Positions 1 to 8,912 of a stretch of DNA of 64,000 nucleotides are shown piece by piece (position 1 is the stretch's first letter; the number at the start of each line of letters is the position of its first letter). The notes under the pieces were generated by a model. It was not told the DNA's origin. It was given only the letters and a program-made list of their open reading frames with translations, and did not search any database. Position numbers and translations under genes: made by a program. The stretch lies in the NCBI GenBank assembly GCA_046160485.1, contig JBJXGV010000060.1:1-64000 (forward strand). The letters run 5' to 3'. Origin of the DNA: JBJXGV01 sp046160485. Its GTDB lineage: Bacteria; Orphanbacterota; Orphanbacteria; JBJXGV01.

Positions 1-619
1 GCGCGAGTACGGGAATGTCGCCGAGTTCGCGCTTGAGCCCCGAGAGCCGGCGATACGCCGGACGAAAGTCGTGTCCCCACTGGCTGATGCAATGCGCTTC
101 GTCGACGACGACGAGGCTGATGCGGCAGCCGGAGATGAGGCCGCGGAGCGATCCCTCGAGCCCTTCGGGCGCCGCGTAGACGACTTCGAACTCGCCGCGC
201 CGCAGCGCCGCGATGCGTTGCTCGCGTTCGGCCCACGCGATCGACGAGTTGATCACCGTCGCGCGAAACCCGAATCGCGCGAGCGCATCGACCTGATCTT
301 TCATGAGCGAGATGAGCGGCGAGATCACGAGCACCGTGCCGGGGAGAATCTTCGCGGGCACCTGGAACGTGAGCGATTTGCCCGCGCCGGTCGGCATCAC
401 GCCGATGCAGTCGCGCCCCGCGAGCACCGCGTCAATGATCTCGCGCTGCCCCGCGCGAAACGCGGCGAAGCCGAACACCGACTCGAGCACCTGCTGTGGG
501 TCGACGCGAAACGAGAGCGGCAATGCGATGGCGTTGGGATCGGACACGGGGCGCACCGGAGCATTCCGAGCAGGTAACGCGCCAGTGCGAAGCGGCGCGG
601 TAGCGCCCGCGCGCGTCAC
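1..619 (-). CDS. recQ: ATP-dependent DNA helicase RecQ, N-terminal part (cut by window start)
   Basis: SF2 helicase of the RecQ family, which unwinds DNA 3' to 5' in recombination and repair. Read on the minus strand, the frame shows the RecQ order: FGFAAFRAGQREII (motif 0), the Walker A MPTGAGKSL, SPLISLMKDQV, and the DEAH box with its RecQ-specific continuation DEAHCISQWGHDFRPAY. About 206 codons are present; the second RecA lobe, RQC and HRDC regions lie beyond base 1. The most economical start is a GTG at 619 that overlaps the stop of the upstream RNB gene (GTGA), giving translational coupling. Internal GTG codons closer to the helicase motifs are alternatives. The family call is secure; the exact start is not. 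Confidence 0.93.
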   Translation of the reverse strand, partial: MTRAGATAPLRTGALPARNAPVRPVSDPNAIALPLSFRVDPQQVLESVFGFAAFRAGQREIIDAVLAGRDCIGVMPTGAGKSLTFQVPAKILPGTVLVISPLISLMKDQVDALARFGFRATVINSSIAWAEREQRIAALRRGEFEVVYAAPEGLEGSLRGLISGCRISLVVVDEAHCISQWGHDFRPAYRRLSGLKRELGDIPVLA

Positions 620-2082
620 CGTCGCGCGAAATCGATGAATCCGAGTTCCACGTTCGTGTTGATGAGTTCGACCATGACCTCGTCGCCGACATCGAGACCG
701 CTCGATCCTTCGACGACGCGCCCTTCCGCTGGCGGACGGAGGATGCGCACCCAAGTGCCCTTCTCGGACGCGCCCGTGACGATTGCCTCGAAACGCTCGC
801 CGATGCGCGACTCGAGCAGGAGCGCGGCCGCCGACTTTCGCACCTGCCGCTCCACCTTGTTCGCGTCGTCTTCCTGCGCCGTGCAGTGACGCGCGAGCGC
901 CTCGAGTTCGTCGCCGGTGTAGGGAACCGGTTGCCCAGCGATTGCGGCCTTGAGCAGTCGCTGCGTCACGAGATCCGGGAATCGCCGGTTCGGCGCCGTC
1001 GAGTGCGTGTAGTCCGTGACGGCGAGCCCGAAATGCCCCGGCGCCACCTCGTCGACGCGGTGGACCGCGTACTCGCCGCGCCCCATCAGCTTGACGACCG
1101 ACAGCGAGAGATCCGCGAATCTCTTCGGGTCGGCCTGCCGGCGTTTCGAGAGGAACGCCTCGAGAGCGGCGGCGTCGGGCAGCCGCGGGAGTTTCTCATT
1201 CAGGTTGGCGGCGAGTTCGACGATTCGTTCCCATCGTTTCGGTGACCGAAGAACGCGTCGCAGCGAAGGAATGCGTTTCGTTTCCAGGAAACTCGCCGTG
1301 ACGCCGTTGGCCGCGATCATGAAGTCTTCGATGAGTTCCTTCGCGCGGTTCTTTTCCTCGAGCGCGAGGTCGGCGAGCTCGTCGTCCTTAAATACGGGGC
1401 GCGCCTCGATCGTCTCCAAGCCGAGCGCGCCGTGTTCATGCCGCACGGTTCGGAGCGCCTGCGCGACGCTGTCCTGCAGCCGAATCTGCGCGTCGAGTCC
1501 GGGCACGCTCGCCACGCGCTCGGGCACGGGCCCGCGGCCCTCGATCCAGGCGCCGACACTGTTGTATGCGAGCTTGGCGTGATTCAGCACGTGCGCGCGA
1601 TAGACGCTCGATTCCACGAGCGAACCATTCTCGCGCACGACCATCTCGACAACGACCGCCAGCCGATCTTCGCCTTCATTGAGCGACGTGAGATCGGTCG
1701 AGAGTTTCGTCGGCAGCATCGGAAAGACTTCGACGGCTGTGTACACGGACGTAGTGTTGTGTCGCGCCCGCTCGTCGATCGCCGAGCCTTTCCGCACGAG
1801 AGCGTCGACATCGGCGACTGCGACACGAACTCTGGTCGCGCCGCTGCCGGCCGCTTCCGCGAACGAGAGCTGATCCAAATCGCGTGAGTCGTCATTGTCG
1901 ATCGATACCCAAAGAAGCGCTCGCAGATCGCGGCTCGAGTTGTCGCCGGCACCAGGCTCGACGATGCCTTCGGCCTCCGCGACGACCGCGGGTGAGAAAT
2001 CCGGCAAGAGGCCGCGATCGAGCATGGCCTTTCGCGCGATCGCCCTGAGATTGTGCTGCCCTCGTCCGCCGTTACGCTTCAT
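616..2082 (-). CDS. RNB-domain exoribonuclease (RNase II/R family)
   Basis: Predicted 3'-5' hydrolytic exoribonuclease, 488 residues. The catalytic acidic cluster of RNB enzymes is visible at residues 61-71 (IDNDDSRDLDQ), followed by the RNB body (VRVAVADVDALV, NTTSVYTAVEVFPMLP) and the HSTAPNRRFPDLVTQRL motif. The C-terminal 60 residues look like an S1-type RNA-binding domain. There is no room for the N-terminal cold-shock domains of full RNase R, so it is a short RNB protein. The ATG is preceded by AAGGAG at 9 nt. Its stop overlaps the GTG of recQ, so the two are probably one transcript. Confidence 0.93.
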   Translation of the reverse strand: MKRNGGRGQHNLRAIARKAMLDRGLLPDFSPAVVAEAEGIVEPGAGDNSSRDLRALLWVSIDNDDSRDLDQLSFAEAAGSGATRVRVAVADVDALVRKGSAIDERARHNTTSVYTAVEVFPMLPTKLSTDLTSLNEGEDRLAVVVEMVVRENGSLVESSVYRAHVLNHAKLAYNSVGAWIEGRGPVPERVASVPGLDAQIRLQDSVAQALRTVRHEHGALGLETIEARPVFKDDELADLALEEKNRAKELIEDFMIAANGVTASFLETKRIPSLRRVLRSPKRWERIVELAANLNEKLPRLPDAAALEAFLSKRRQADPKRFADLSLSVVKLMGRGEYAVHRVDEVAPGHFGLAVTDYTHSTAPNRRFPDLVTQRLLKAAIAGQPVPYTGDELEALARHCTAQEDDANKVERQVRKSAAALLLESRIGERFEAIVTGASEKGTWVRILRPPAEGRVVEGSSGLDVGDEVMVELINTNVELGFIDFARR

Positions 2083-2155
2083 TCACCAATGCTCCTTAGT
2101 GGCCCGAGCTGCCGGCGGCACGGGCGAGGCAACGCGAGCCCCGAGAGGACCGTGT

Positions 2156-2911
2156 TTACGGCGTGGATACGAACAGGCTCTTGACCTGGCCCCAGCTCCC
2201 GCGTTCGTTCGTTGTGAACGGGTTCGGGCACGACGGACCGGCGGTGATGGTATTGCCGTCGAGCCGTACAGCACCGCCGCGGGCCAGCGCGCGGCCGTTA
2301 TTGATGGTGGCGCCGGGATGCATCGTGATGTTGCCCTTCGCCAGGATGCTTCCCCGGAACGCCGTCTGCTCGCCGAGGATCACGGAACGGCTGACGAGCC
2401 AGTATAGATTGCATTCGGCGCCGCCGTTGATCACGGCGACGGACGAGTTGCTCGCGGTCGTCAGCGAGGAGTGAATCTGAAAAACGAAGACGGCGCTAGG
2501 GTTGTTCTGAGCGTCGAGCGTGAGCGGGCCCGTCAACGCGACCTCCGACGAAAACAAGTACACGCCGGGCGTGAGTGTCATGCCACCGAGGGACTGGCCG
2601 CTGAGGTCTCGCGCGGGCGACATACCGTCGAGTGTGGCGTACGCTAGGGCAACGTCCCGCTGCGCGTGCATCGCGACCTCATCGCCCCAGTGGAGCGTGC
2701 CGGTCACGGTGATGGGCGGCGGCCTGACGATCGCGCTGCCGGGCCACGCACCCAGGTCGCCAATGACCGCGCTCTCGCTAATGTTCGTCACCGTCGAACC
2801 GCCGAGCACGGCAAAATTGGCTGCCGACCCCAAGAGATCGGCGGCGCCGGCAGGCACTGTCGAGCCGGTCAACGCGAAGACTGCGGGAATAATCCAGTAC
2901 CGAGCTTTCAT
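2156..2911 (-). CDS. Secreted ice-binding-like protein (DUF3494)
   Basis: 251-residue exported protein with a signal peptide (residues 1-23, cleaved after PAGAA) and a single DUF3494 domain. Family hallmarks are LGSAANFAVLGGSTVTN near the N-terminus, GGMTLTPGVYLF, PSAVFVFQI and TAFRGSILAKGNITM. DUF3494 proteins fold as a right-handed beta-helix, and characterised members bind ice; many homologues are adhesins of unknown role, so ice binding is not certain here. The C-terminus ends with SWGQVKSLFVSTP, a tail shared with the unrelated CHRD protein at 58774. A GGAGG Shine-Dalgarno sits 10 nt before the ATG. Confidence 0.9.
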   Translation of the reverse strand: MKARYWIIPAVFALTGSTVPAGAADLLGSAANFAVLGGSTVTNISESAVIGDLGAWPGSAIVRPPPITVTGTLHWGDEVAMHAQRDVALAYATLDGMSPARDLSGQSLGGMTLTPGVYLFSSEVALTGPLTLDAQNNPSAVFVFQIHSSLTTASNSSVAVINGGAECNLYWLVSRSVILGEQTAFRGSILAKGNITMHPGATINNGRALARGGAVRLDGNTITAGPSCPNPFTTNERGSWGQVKSLFVSTP

Positions 2912-2972
2912 CGGGTTTCGACCTCCGTTGAGAGTTCATCGTTTAGCGTGATCAAAGCGAAATATGTGTTTA

Positions 2973-3239
2973 TTAGCGCAGACTGTTTGGCCCGCCAGTG
3001 AGACTCGCCGCGCCGACGAGCGGCTGCGGCGTAGAGAGGCGCTGGCTGACCGCCGGATCGTCGAGCTCCACGTTTCCGGCCTGGGATTTCGCGATCGCTG
3101 AGGGCGAGAGCGCGTCGGCGTCAACGTCGACGCCGCCGTCAGGCGTCTCGACATTCTTCTCTTTGCTTGCGGCGATCACGCCGAGACACAGAACCGTAAC
3201 GACCGCGGCCATGATGAGCCTTGCCATGGAACCGCTCAT
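2973..3239 (-). CDS. Small exported hypothetical protein
   Basis: 88 residues; I do not recognise the family. The N-terminus (MSGSMARLIMAAVVTVLCLGVIAA) is a signal peptide or membrane anchor, and the rest is acidic and rich in Asp, Ser and Pro with no cysteine outside the signal. The ATG at 3239 has a G-rich stretch about 11 nt upstream; an internal ATG at 3227 is possible. It stands between the ice-binding-like gene and a 460-base non-coding stretch. The coding call rests on the clean signal peptide. Confidence 0.5.
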   Translation of the reverse strand: MSGSMARLIMAAVVTVLCLGVIAASKEKNVETPDGGVDVDADALSPSAIAKSQAGNVELDDPAVSQRLSTPQPLVGAASLTGGPNSLR

Positions 3240-3702
3240 AGCTAGCCCCCCAATCTGCGTGTGGATCGAGCCGGTGAAGGATCGGGCTTGCGCGGCGTGT
3301 GCGCCGCATAGGACTGCAGACGCGCGCGTTCGCTCGGCGCTGTGCTCCTCGTGCCGAGGGTGATAGCACCCGGAGTGCCAAGAGCGACGGCTCAGACGGC
3401 CCGAGCCGCTCAGATCGACGACGCGAGCGCATCGTCATTGCGCGATGCGAGTTCGGGCGGAGCGAGCGACGGGTCGGCCGATATTCCGCTTCGCAGCGCC
3501 GGCAGACAATGCAAGCCGAACATTCGGAGTTGTAAATCCGACCCGGCGGCGTCGACGCATTCACGTAGATGTTCCAGGACGAAATCCGCATATACTCCGG
3601 CTCCGCGTGAAACGCGTGGCGCCCGGAGCGTGAGCTGTTCGCTTGCGCCGCGCCGCAAGGCGAATCCGATCCGAGTTTTCATCGAGCCAAAGGAGAAACA
3701 CA
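3240..3702. other. Intergenic stretch without a recognisable gene
   Basis: About 460 bases between divergently transcribed small genes. Open frames here give only Arg/Ser-rich shadow translations without ribosome sites. A TATACT hexamer at 3591-3596 could be a -10 box for the 3703 gene, but I see no matching -35. No RNA gene or repeat was seen. Confidence 0.4.
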
Positions 3703-3900
3703 GTGTTGCGTTCAGCAAAGATCGACGAAGCAGCGAAGACACTCACGCTCGTCCTCGATTTGCAGGAGCCCACGCCCTCGGCGACGGGCAAGACGCTGGT
3801 TGTTGCGACGACGCACGGCAACCAGCCGACCGACGTGATGCTCGGCGAGCAGCCGCTCATCGTCGGCGTCAACGCGTACATCCGGAATAAGAAGGCGTAG
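3703..3900 (+). CDS. Small conserved-looking cytoplasmic protein (65 aa)
   Basis: 65 residues, no signal peptide, no cysteine. The real start is a GTG at 3703, shown by AGGAG at 3691-3695 with a 7-nt spacer; upstream in-frame ATG codons have no ribosome site. The chain alternates hydrophobic residues (LTLVLDLQEPTPSATGKTLV) and ends VNAYIRNKKA, suggesting a small beta-rich domain. I believe similar short proteins occur in scattered bacteria, but I cannot name a function. Confidence 0.7.
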   Translation: MLRSAKIDEAAKTLTLVLDLQEPTPSATGKTLVVATTHGNQPTDVMLGEQPLIVGVNAYIRNKKA

Positions 3901-3959
3901 CGCGCCGCGCGCCGCGGCGCCGTGGCGCGCGATTGCCCGGCCACGATTGGAGGCGCTCC

Positions 3960-4745
3960 ATGCACGAGGATGAGTTCGGCGGACTCGATCGCGATCTGAG
4001 GTCGACTGGCGCGGCGATGAGGCGCCGCGATTTCATCCGACTTGCTGCGAGCGCGGGCATGGCGCTCGGAGCGCTGCCGCTCCTCGGCTGCGGCAATGAC
4101 GACGGCGTCGCAGCCGACCCGTGCGCGGAGACCCCTCAAGAAACGGCCGGCCCCTTCCCCGGCGACGGCTCGAACGGGCCGAACGTGCTCTCACAAAGCG
4201 GGATCGTGCGCAGCGACATTCGCTCGAGCTTCGGCGGACTCGCCGGCACGGCAGCCGGCATCCCGCTCACCGTGACGCTGACGCTCGTGTGGTCGGAGAA
4301 CGACTGCGCTCCTCTGGCGGCGCGCGCGATCTACCTCTGGCATTGCGATCGCGAAGGGCGCTACTCGCTCTACTCGCCGGGCGCTACCGACCAGAACTAC
4401 CTGCGCGGCGTACAGGAAACCGACGCGAACGGACAGGCGACGTTCACGTCGATCTTCCCCGCGTGTTACGCGGGTCGCTGGCCGCACATCCACTTCGAGG
4501 TGTATCCGAGCCTCGCGGCGGCGACGACGGCGGCGAACAAGCTCGCGACGTCGCAGCTCGCGATTCCGAAGTCGGGGTGCGACGCGGTCTACGCGACGAC
4601 CGGCTACGAGCAGAGCTTCACGAACCTGCAGCAGGTGAGCCTCGCGACCGACGGGGTTTTCGGCGACGGCTCCGCGCTCCAACTCGCCACGATGTCGGGC
4701 AATGTCGCCACGGGATTCAACGCGGCGCTTAGGGTCGTCGCGTAA
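3960..4745 (+). CDS. Intradiol ring-cleavage dioxygenase-like lipoprotein
   Basis: 261 residues from the ATG at 3960 (TTGGAGG 7 nt upstream). The N-terminus has a Tat-like RRRDFIRLAAS followed by a lipobox ending at Cys44 (PLLGC), so the protein is probably exported and lipidated. The body matches the intradiol (protocatechuate 3,4-dioxygenase-type) fold: TAGPFPGDGS, then probable Fe(III) ligands Tyr135, Tyr170, His176 and His178 (CYAGRWPHIHFEVY). Intradiol enzymes open catechols with O2. Secreted members of this type are common, and their substrates are mostly unknown. No aromatic-degradation genes lie next to it; the benzoyl-CoA cluster is over 44 kb away. Confidence 0.88.
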   Translation: MHEDEFGGLDRDLRSTGAAMRRRDFIRLAASAGMALGALPLLGCGNDDGVAADPCAETPQETAGPFPGDGSNGPNVLSQSGIVRSDIRSSFGGLAGTAAGIPLTVTLTLVWSENDCAPLAARAIYLWHCDREGRYSLYSPGATDQNYLRGVQETDANGQATFTSIFPACYAGRWPHIHFEVYPSLAAATTAANKLATSQLAIPKSGCDAVYATTGYEQSFTNLQQVSLATDGVFGDGSALQLATMSGNVATGFNAALRVVA

Positions 4746-4831
4746 GCGTCGCGCGATGTGATGCGCGGCGGTTCACGTTGCGCTTCGCCGCGCACGCACC
4801 GCGCCTCACACGCACCGCGTCGCACATGCCG

Positions 4832-4859
4832 AAGCCGCGGGACTCGCGCCCCGCGGTTT
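4832..4859. terminator. GC hairpin between convergent genes
   Basis: AAGCCGCGGG / CCCGCGGTTT, a 10-bp stem with one G-T pair and an 8-nt loop, placed between the stops of two convergent genes. It can act in both directions; there is no long T-run. Confidence 0.45.
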
Positions 4860-4926
4860 CAGATCTGATCCTGCGCGCGCTTGTCGCGAGGCACTCGTCC
4901 GCGCGTGCTCAACGCATCGAACGCCG

Positions 4927-7344
4927 CTAGTTCGCGCCGCCCGACACGAGGTAGATCTTCCGGCTGGCGACGCCTTCCGCCGACTCGAGCCGCGCGAAGT
5001 AGATTCCCTGTCCCGCGCGATTGCCGAGGTGCGTTGCGCCGTTCCACTCGGCCGCGTGTGTTCCCGCCGCTTGCGCGCCGTCCACGAGCGTCGCGACGCG
5101 GCGGCCTTGCACATCGAAAATCGCCAGGCGAACGGCGCCCGCCTGCTGCAGGCTGTACGAGAATCGTGTCTGCGCGCTGAACGGATTCGGCGCGCCCGGC
5201 GAGAGCGCGATTCCGTCGACCGGCGACGCGTCCGACGGCGAAACGCCGGTCACGCTATCGCCCGTCCACCGCGCGATGAAGTGTGCCGGGTACGGTCCCG
5301 CCTGCGTGAACGCGCCGCCCACGAAGAGGTCCGCGCCGTCGACGTGCAGCGCGTACACGCTCGAGTTGGCGCCGTCGCCGAGTTCCGTCCACGACGCGCC
5401 ATCCCACCGCGCGATCATCGACACGCCGTTCGGACCCGCGGACGTGAACGCGCCGCCCGCGATGATGTCGTTTCCGTATGCGGCGAGGCAGTACACGGTG
5501 GAGTTCAGGCCGGTTCCGATCGCGGACCACGCCGATCCGTTCCAGCGCGCGACCTTCAGCGCCGGATTGCCGCCCGCCGTGCTGAACGCGCCGCCGGCGA
5601 TGAGATCGGCGCCCGCGACCGTGAGCGCGAACACGGTGCCGACCGTCCCGCTGCCGAACGCGCTCCACGACGATCCGTTCCAGCGCGCGATGCGGCTCAC
5701 CGGAACACCGCCCGCCACCGTGACGTTGCCCGCGACGATGAGATCCCCGTTGTAAACAGCGAGCGCGAGCACGTTGCCGACGACTCCGCCGCCAAGTTCC
5801 GTCCACGCGGCGCCGTCCCACTGTGCGATGTTGCTTGCCGGCGCGCCGCCCGCCGAGGTGATCGACCCGCCGACGACGAGCTTGCCGTCGTACTCGATCA
5901 TCGCCGCGGGGACGCCGGTCAATCCGGCGCCGAGCGCCGACCACGCCGCGCCGTCCCACCGCGCGATGTTGTTCGCGACCACGCCGCCCGCCAGCGAAAA
6001 GCTGCCGCCCGCGTAGACATCGCCTTGATACGAAGCGACCGCGCCCACGCTGATGTTGCTGCCGTCGATGACGCCGCCGCCGAGCGGCGCCCACGTCACG
6101 CCGTTCCAACGGCCGAGTTGGTTCATGCCGACGTCGCCTCCGCGGTCAAAATTGCCGCACGCGATGATGTCGCCGTCGTGAGTCGTGATGTCGTACACCA
6201 CGCTGCTGAGCCCCTGGCCGTCCGTTGCGCCGAACTCGGACCAGTTCGAGCCGTTCCATCCCGCCAAGTACGGGAAGGGCTGTGACCCCGCGACCTCGAA
6301 CCCGCCGCCGACAACGAGGCCGAGGTTGTAGATGACGAGGGCGCTCACCTGGCCATCCGCGCCGCCCGCGAGCGAACTCCACCCGGCGCCATCCCACTGC
6401 GCGATGCGCGGCGCGGGCGCGCCGCCAGCCGTCGAGAACGTGCCGCCCACCACGAGGTCATTCGAGAACTCGAGAATGGTTCTGACTGCGCCGCCCGTGA
6501 TCCCGGTGCCGATCGCGGTCCAGCCGAAACCCGTCCACCGCGAGATGTTCGACATGCTGGCGCCGTTCATTTGCGTGAACGTGCCGCCGGCGATCAGGTC
6601 GCCGTTCCACGTCCCGAGAGCGTAGATCCGCCCGCCGGTCGTGCCGCCGCTGCCGAGCGTGCTCAGCCACGTCGTTCCGCTCCAGAGCGCGATGTCGTTC
6701 GTTATTACGGAGCCGGCCGAGGTGAAGTCGCCTCCGACGGCGAGGTTGGTGCCGTACGCGGCGAGGTCGTACACGGTGGTCGGAACGCCGCCTGCGAGTC
6801 CCGTTCCGAGCGTAGCCCACGCGCCGTTCCAGCGTGCGATGCAGTTGGCCGGCAGCGCGCCAACCTGCGTGAATGTGCCGCCGACCACGAGCCGCGTGCC
6901 GTGAATCGCGAGCGCGTTGACTCGGTCATCCGCGCCGCCGCCGACTTCGCTCCAGCTCGTTCCGTTCCACATCGCGATGTTGCTCGCCGCGCCTCCGCCC
7001 GCGGTCGTGAAATCGCCGCCCGCGTAGAGGTCGCCGTTGTAGAGGGCAAGCGCGTTGACGTCGCCGTTCATCCCGCCGTCGAGTGAAGACCAGCTCGTGC
7101 CGTCCCAGCGCGCGATGCCGCCCGCGAGTGTGTTGCCCGCCTGCGTGAAGCTGCCCGCGACGATGAGATCGCCGTTCCAGACGAGCGCGGCGTAAACGCT
7201 GCCGTTGAGGGCGCGCGGGCTGAACTCGTCCGACCACGCGCCGTTCCCCGCGGACGCGACGGTCGCGCCGCAGGCGGTGAACGCCAGAAGCAAGAGAGTG
7301 ACGATGACGTGCGCGTGCAGGGGCCGGTGTTGATGCGTGTTCAT
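4927..7344 (-). CDS. Secreted beta-propeller protein with FlgD-like C-terminal domain
   Basis: 805 residues from the ATG at 7344 (GGAGGA upstream). A signal peptide (LLLLAFTACGATVASAG) precedes 13-14 tandem repeats of about 48 residues with the core IARWNGSSWSAFG followed by VYALAVYNGDLIAGGAFTTAGG. The Kelch-like beta repeats most likely form one or more propellers. The last about 85 residues carry the FlgD-like/type-A sorting-like module: PNPFSAQTRF, LAIFDVQGRRVATL, GIYFARLE and a final K-rich strand. No catalytic motif is visible, so a cell-surface adhesion or binding role is only an inference. Confidence 0.9.
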   Translation of the reverse strand: MNTHQHRPLHAHVIVTLLLLAFTACGATVASAGNGAWSDEFSPRALNGSVYAALVWNGDLIVAGSFTQAGNTLAGGIARWDGTSWSSLDGGMNGDVNALALYNGDLYAGGDFTTAGGGAASNIAMWNGTSWSEVGGGADDRVNALAIHGTRLVVGGTFTQVGALPANCIARWNGAWATLGTGLAGGVPTTVYDLAAYGTNLAVGGDFTSAGSVITNDIALWSGTTWLSTLGSGGTTGGRIYALGTWNGDLIAGGTFTQMNGASMSNISRWTGFGWTAIGTGITGGAVRTILEFSNDLVVGGTFSTAGGAPAPRIAQWDGAGWSSLAGGADGQVSALVIYNLGLVVGGGFEVAGSQPFPYLAGWNGSNWSEFGATDGQGLSSVVYDITTHDGDIIACGNFDRGGDVGMNQLGRWNGVTWAPLGGGVIDGSNISVGAVASYQGDVYAGGSFSLAGGVVANNIARWDGAAWSALGAGLTGVPAAMIEYDGKLVVGGSITSAGGAPASNIAQWDGAAWTELGGGVVGNVLALAVYNGDLIVAGNVTVAGGVPVSRIARWNGSSWSAFGSGTVGTVFALTVAGADLIAGGAFSTAGGNPALKVARWNGSAWSAIGTGLNSTVYCLAAYGNDIIAGGAFTSAGPNGVSMIARWDGASWTELGDGANSSVYALHVDGADLFVGGAFTQAGPYPAHFIARWTGDSVTGVSPSDASPVDGIALSPGAPNPFSAQTRFSYSLQQAGAVRLAIFDVQGRRVATLVDGAQAAGTHAAEWNGATHLGNRAGQGIYFARLESAEGVASRKIYLVSGGAN

Positions 7345-7563
7345 GGGCGGAATCCTCCGTGTGTGGGGCGCGCCGGCTCGGAGAAATCCCCAGCCGGCAC
7401 CAGTGCGTCCGTGGCGTTTCATCAGGACAAACGCGGAACGCGGAGGAAGTCCGCCAATGTTTTTTGCGCGCGGAGGCTGCGCGTTGGAATGTTTCGACTC
7501 GCCCGCGTTGCGTGCTACCGAGAGGCGCGCGCGCCCAGGCAACGGCGAATCATCACTTGCTCG

Positions 7564-8202
7564 TCACTTGCTCGTTTTCGCGGGAGCGACTCCGGGCGGG
7601 AGTTTGAACTCGAACGGGATCTCGACCCAGATCGGAACGGGGCAGCCGTCTTTCATCGCGGGGGCGATGCGCGCCTCGCGCGCGGCTTGGAGCGCGGGCT
7701 CGCGGAGGAGCTTCGGGCCGTCGATCGCCTCGGCTTCGCAGATCGAACCGTCGGCGCCGACGAGCGCGCGCACGCGCACGGTTCCCTGCACGCGTTTCGC
7801 GAGCGCGAGCGGCGGATATCCCGGGAATCGCGGAATGCCGGCGTCGAGCATCGTCACGTACTCATCGACCGGGCCGGTGTAGGGCGGATAGCAGAGCAGG
7901 TCGCGCGGCCCGCTCGTGCGCTCGCACGGAGGCGCTTGCGTCACCGTCGCGATGGCGTCGGCCGCCGCAGTGGCGGAGACGACCGGCGCGAGGGAGTCGA
8001 GCGGCGCCGCGCTCTCGGTTCGCGGGGCGGGGGAATGCCGGCCGCTAAGCTGCGCCGAGAGCGTTCGCGGCGGTGGGGCGCCGCGCGAGCCCGCGCAACC
8101 ACCGAGGCTGGTTTCAGCCACGCAGAGAAGGACGATTGCAGCCGCAGCGTGCCATGCCGTTGTCTTCGACGCCCGCGTCGTCGTCGTCGTGTGCTTCGCC
8201 AT
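7564..8202 (-). CDS. Lipoprotein with TonB C-terminal domain
   Basis: 212 residues from the ATG at 8202. The lipobox is LGGC in the N-terminal 35 residues. A Pro/Ser/Ala-rich linker of about 80 residues leads to a TonB-type C-terminal domain: PRFPGYPPLALAKRVQGTVRVRALVGADG and ALQAAREARIAPAMKDG. TonB proteins normally have an N-terminal membrane helix and carry proton-motive energy to outer-membrane receptors. A lipid-anchored version is unusual, and this protein may instead contact peptidoglycan or an outer-membrane partner. No ExbB/ExbD or receptor gene is nearby. Confidence 0.85.
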   Translation of the reverse strand: MAKHTTTTTRASKTTAWHAAAAIVLLCVAETSLGGCAGSRGAPPPRTLSAQLSGRHSPAPRTESAAPLDSLAPVVSATAAADAIATVTQAPPCERTSGPRDLLCYPPYTGPVDEYVTMLDAGIPRFPGYPPLALAKRVQGTVRVRALVGADGSICEAEAIDGPKLLREPALQAAREARIAPAMKDGCPVPIWVEIPFEFKLPPGVAPAKTSK

Positions 8203-8287
8203 GATGCTTGCCCTCGCGATGTCGGCGCCGTGGTTTCGTGCGGATGACGTCGCGGGATCACGCGGGGTTCGCGACGACGTTTCGCGA

Positions 8288-8316
8288 ACGGTACGCCGCG
8301 CGTGTGGCGGGGACAA
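8288..8316 (-). promoter_or_regulatory. Predicted promoter of the TonB-domain lipoprotein gene
   Basis: Minus strand TTGTCC, 17-nt spacer, TACCGT. This gives a leader of about 79 nt before the ATG at 8202. The same -10 hexamer occurs at 20764. Confidence 0.45.
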
Positions 8317-8389
8317 TCAATTTTCGCGGAGTTGAAGTCGGGGGCGGCAATCGTGCGTGCGCCGGGATCGTCACGACGGTCAGACGTCT

Positions 8390-8423
8390 CCGCCGCGCGG
8401 CGTTTGATTTCTCCGCGCGGCGG
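8390..8423 (-). terminator. Strong hairpin after the 8451 gene
   Basis: Perfect 11-bp stem CCGCCGCGCGG / CCGCGCGGCGG with a 12-nt loop, 28 nt beyond the stop of the gene transcribed from 8912. No T-run follows. Confidence 0.5.
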
Positions 8424-8450
8424 TCTTCACAAATCGACTACGTTCGGCCG

Positions 8451-8912
8451 TTACTTGTGCGGAGGCGTATGACGCGCCGGATTCCTCGTGTCCGCGCACG
8501 CGAGCAACGACATGTCGCTCGAGAGACGAACCGACACGGACTGAATGTCGTCGATGTTTTCGGTGACCCTAACTTTGATAACCGCGCGGCCGTCTGAATT
8601 GGCACGATACGGCACGCCAACCGCCTCATCGTTGTGCGCCGAGTCATCGCACGAGAAGTTGCTGTAGTAGAGCGACGCGTACGACGTACCAGGCTCCAAA
8701 TTCATGACGGTGACGCGAATTATCGTTCCCCCGCCCGTGACGCTTGCGAGTTCGACGTGGCCGGACACTTCGGAACCGGTGACGGGCTCGAGCTCGTAAA
8801 GGAAGTGCTCCGCGTGCGCCGATGCGGACTGCGCGACGACGAGCAATGCCGCGAGGCCAAACGTCAAGAACGCAGATCGGACCGTGGTGCGCGAAATTGT
8901 GGGGCTTTTCAT
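8451..8912 (-). CDS. Secreted hypothetical protein
   Basis: 153 residues with a clear signal peptide (cleavage near SASAHA). The mature part is beta-strand rich (GHVELASVTGGGTIIRVTV, SVSVRLSSDMSLLACADT) with two cysteines that could pair (NFSCDD and LLACAD). The layout (a phrase like MNLEPGTSYASLY, then a Cys, then a late Cys) recalls small secreted CHRD or Cu/Zn-SOD-like beta sandwiches, but no metal-binding histidines are seen, so I leave it unassigned. AAGAGG lies 9 nt before the ATG. Confidence 0.78.
   Translation of the reverse strand: MKSPTISRTTVRSAFLTFGLAALLVVAQSASAHAEHFLYELEPVTGSEVSGHVELASVTGGGTIIRVTVMNLEPGTSYASLYYSNFSCDDSAHNDEAVGVPYRANSDGRAVIKVRVTENIDDIQSVSVRLSSDMSLLACADTRNPARHTPPHK

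Noticed and set aside
5029..6285. A 418-codon plus-strand frame across the propeller gene
   Set aside because: Periodic only because the underlying gene is repetitive; no independent protein features.
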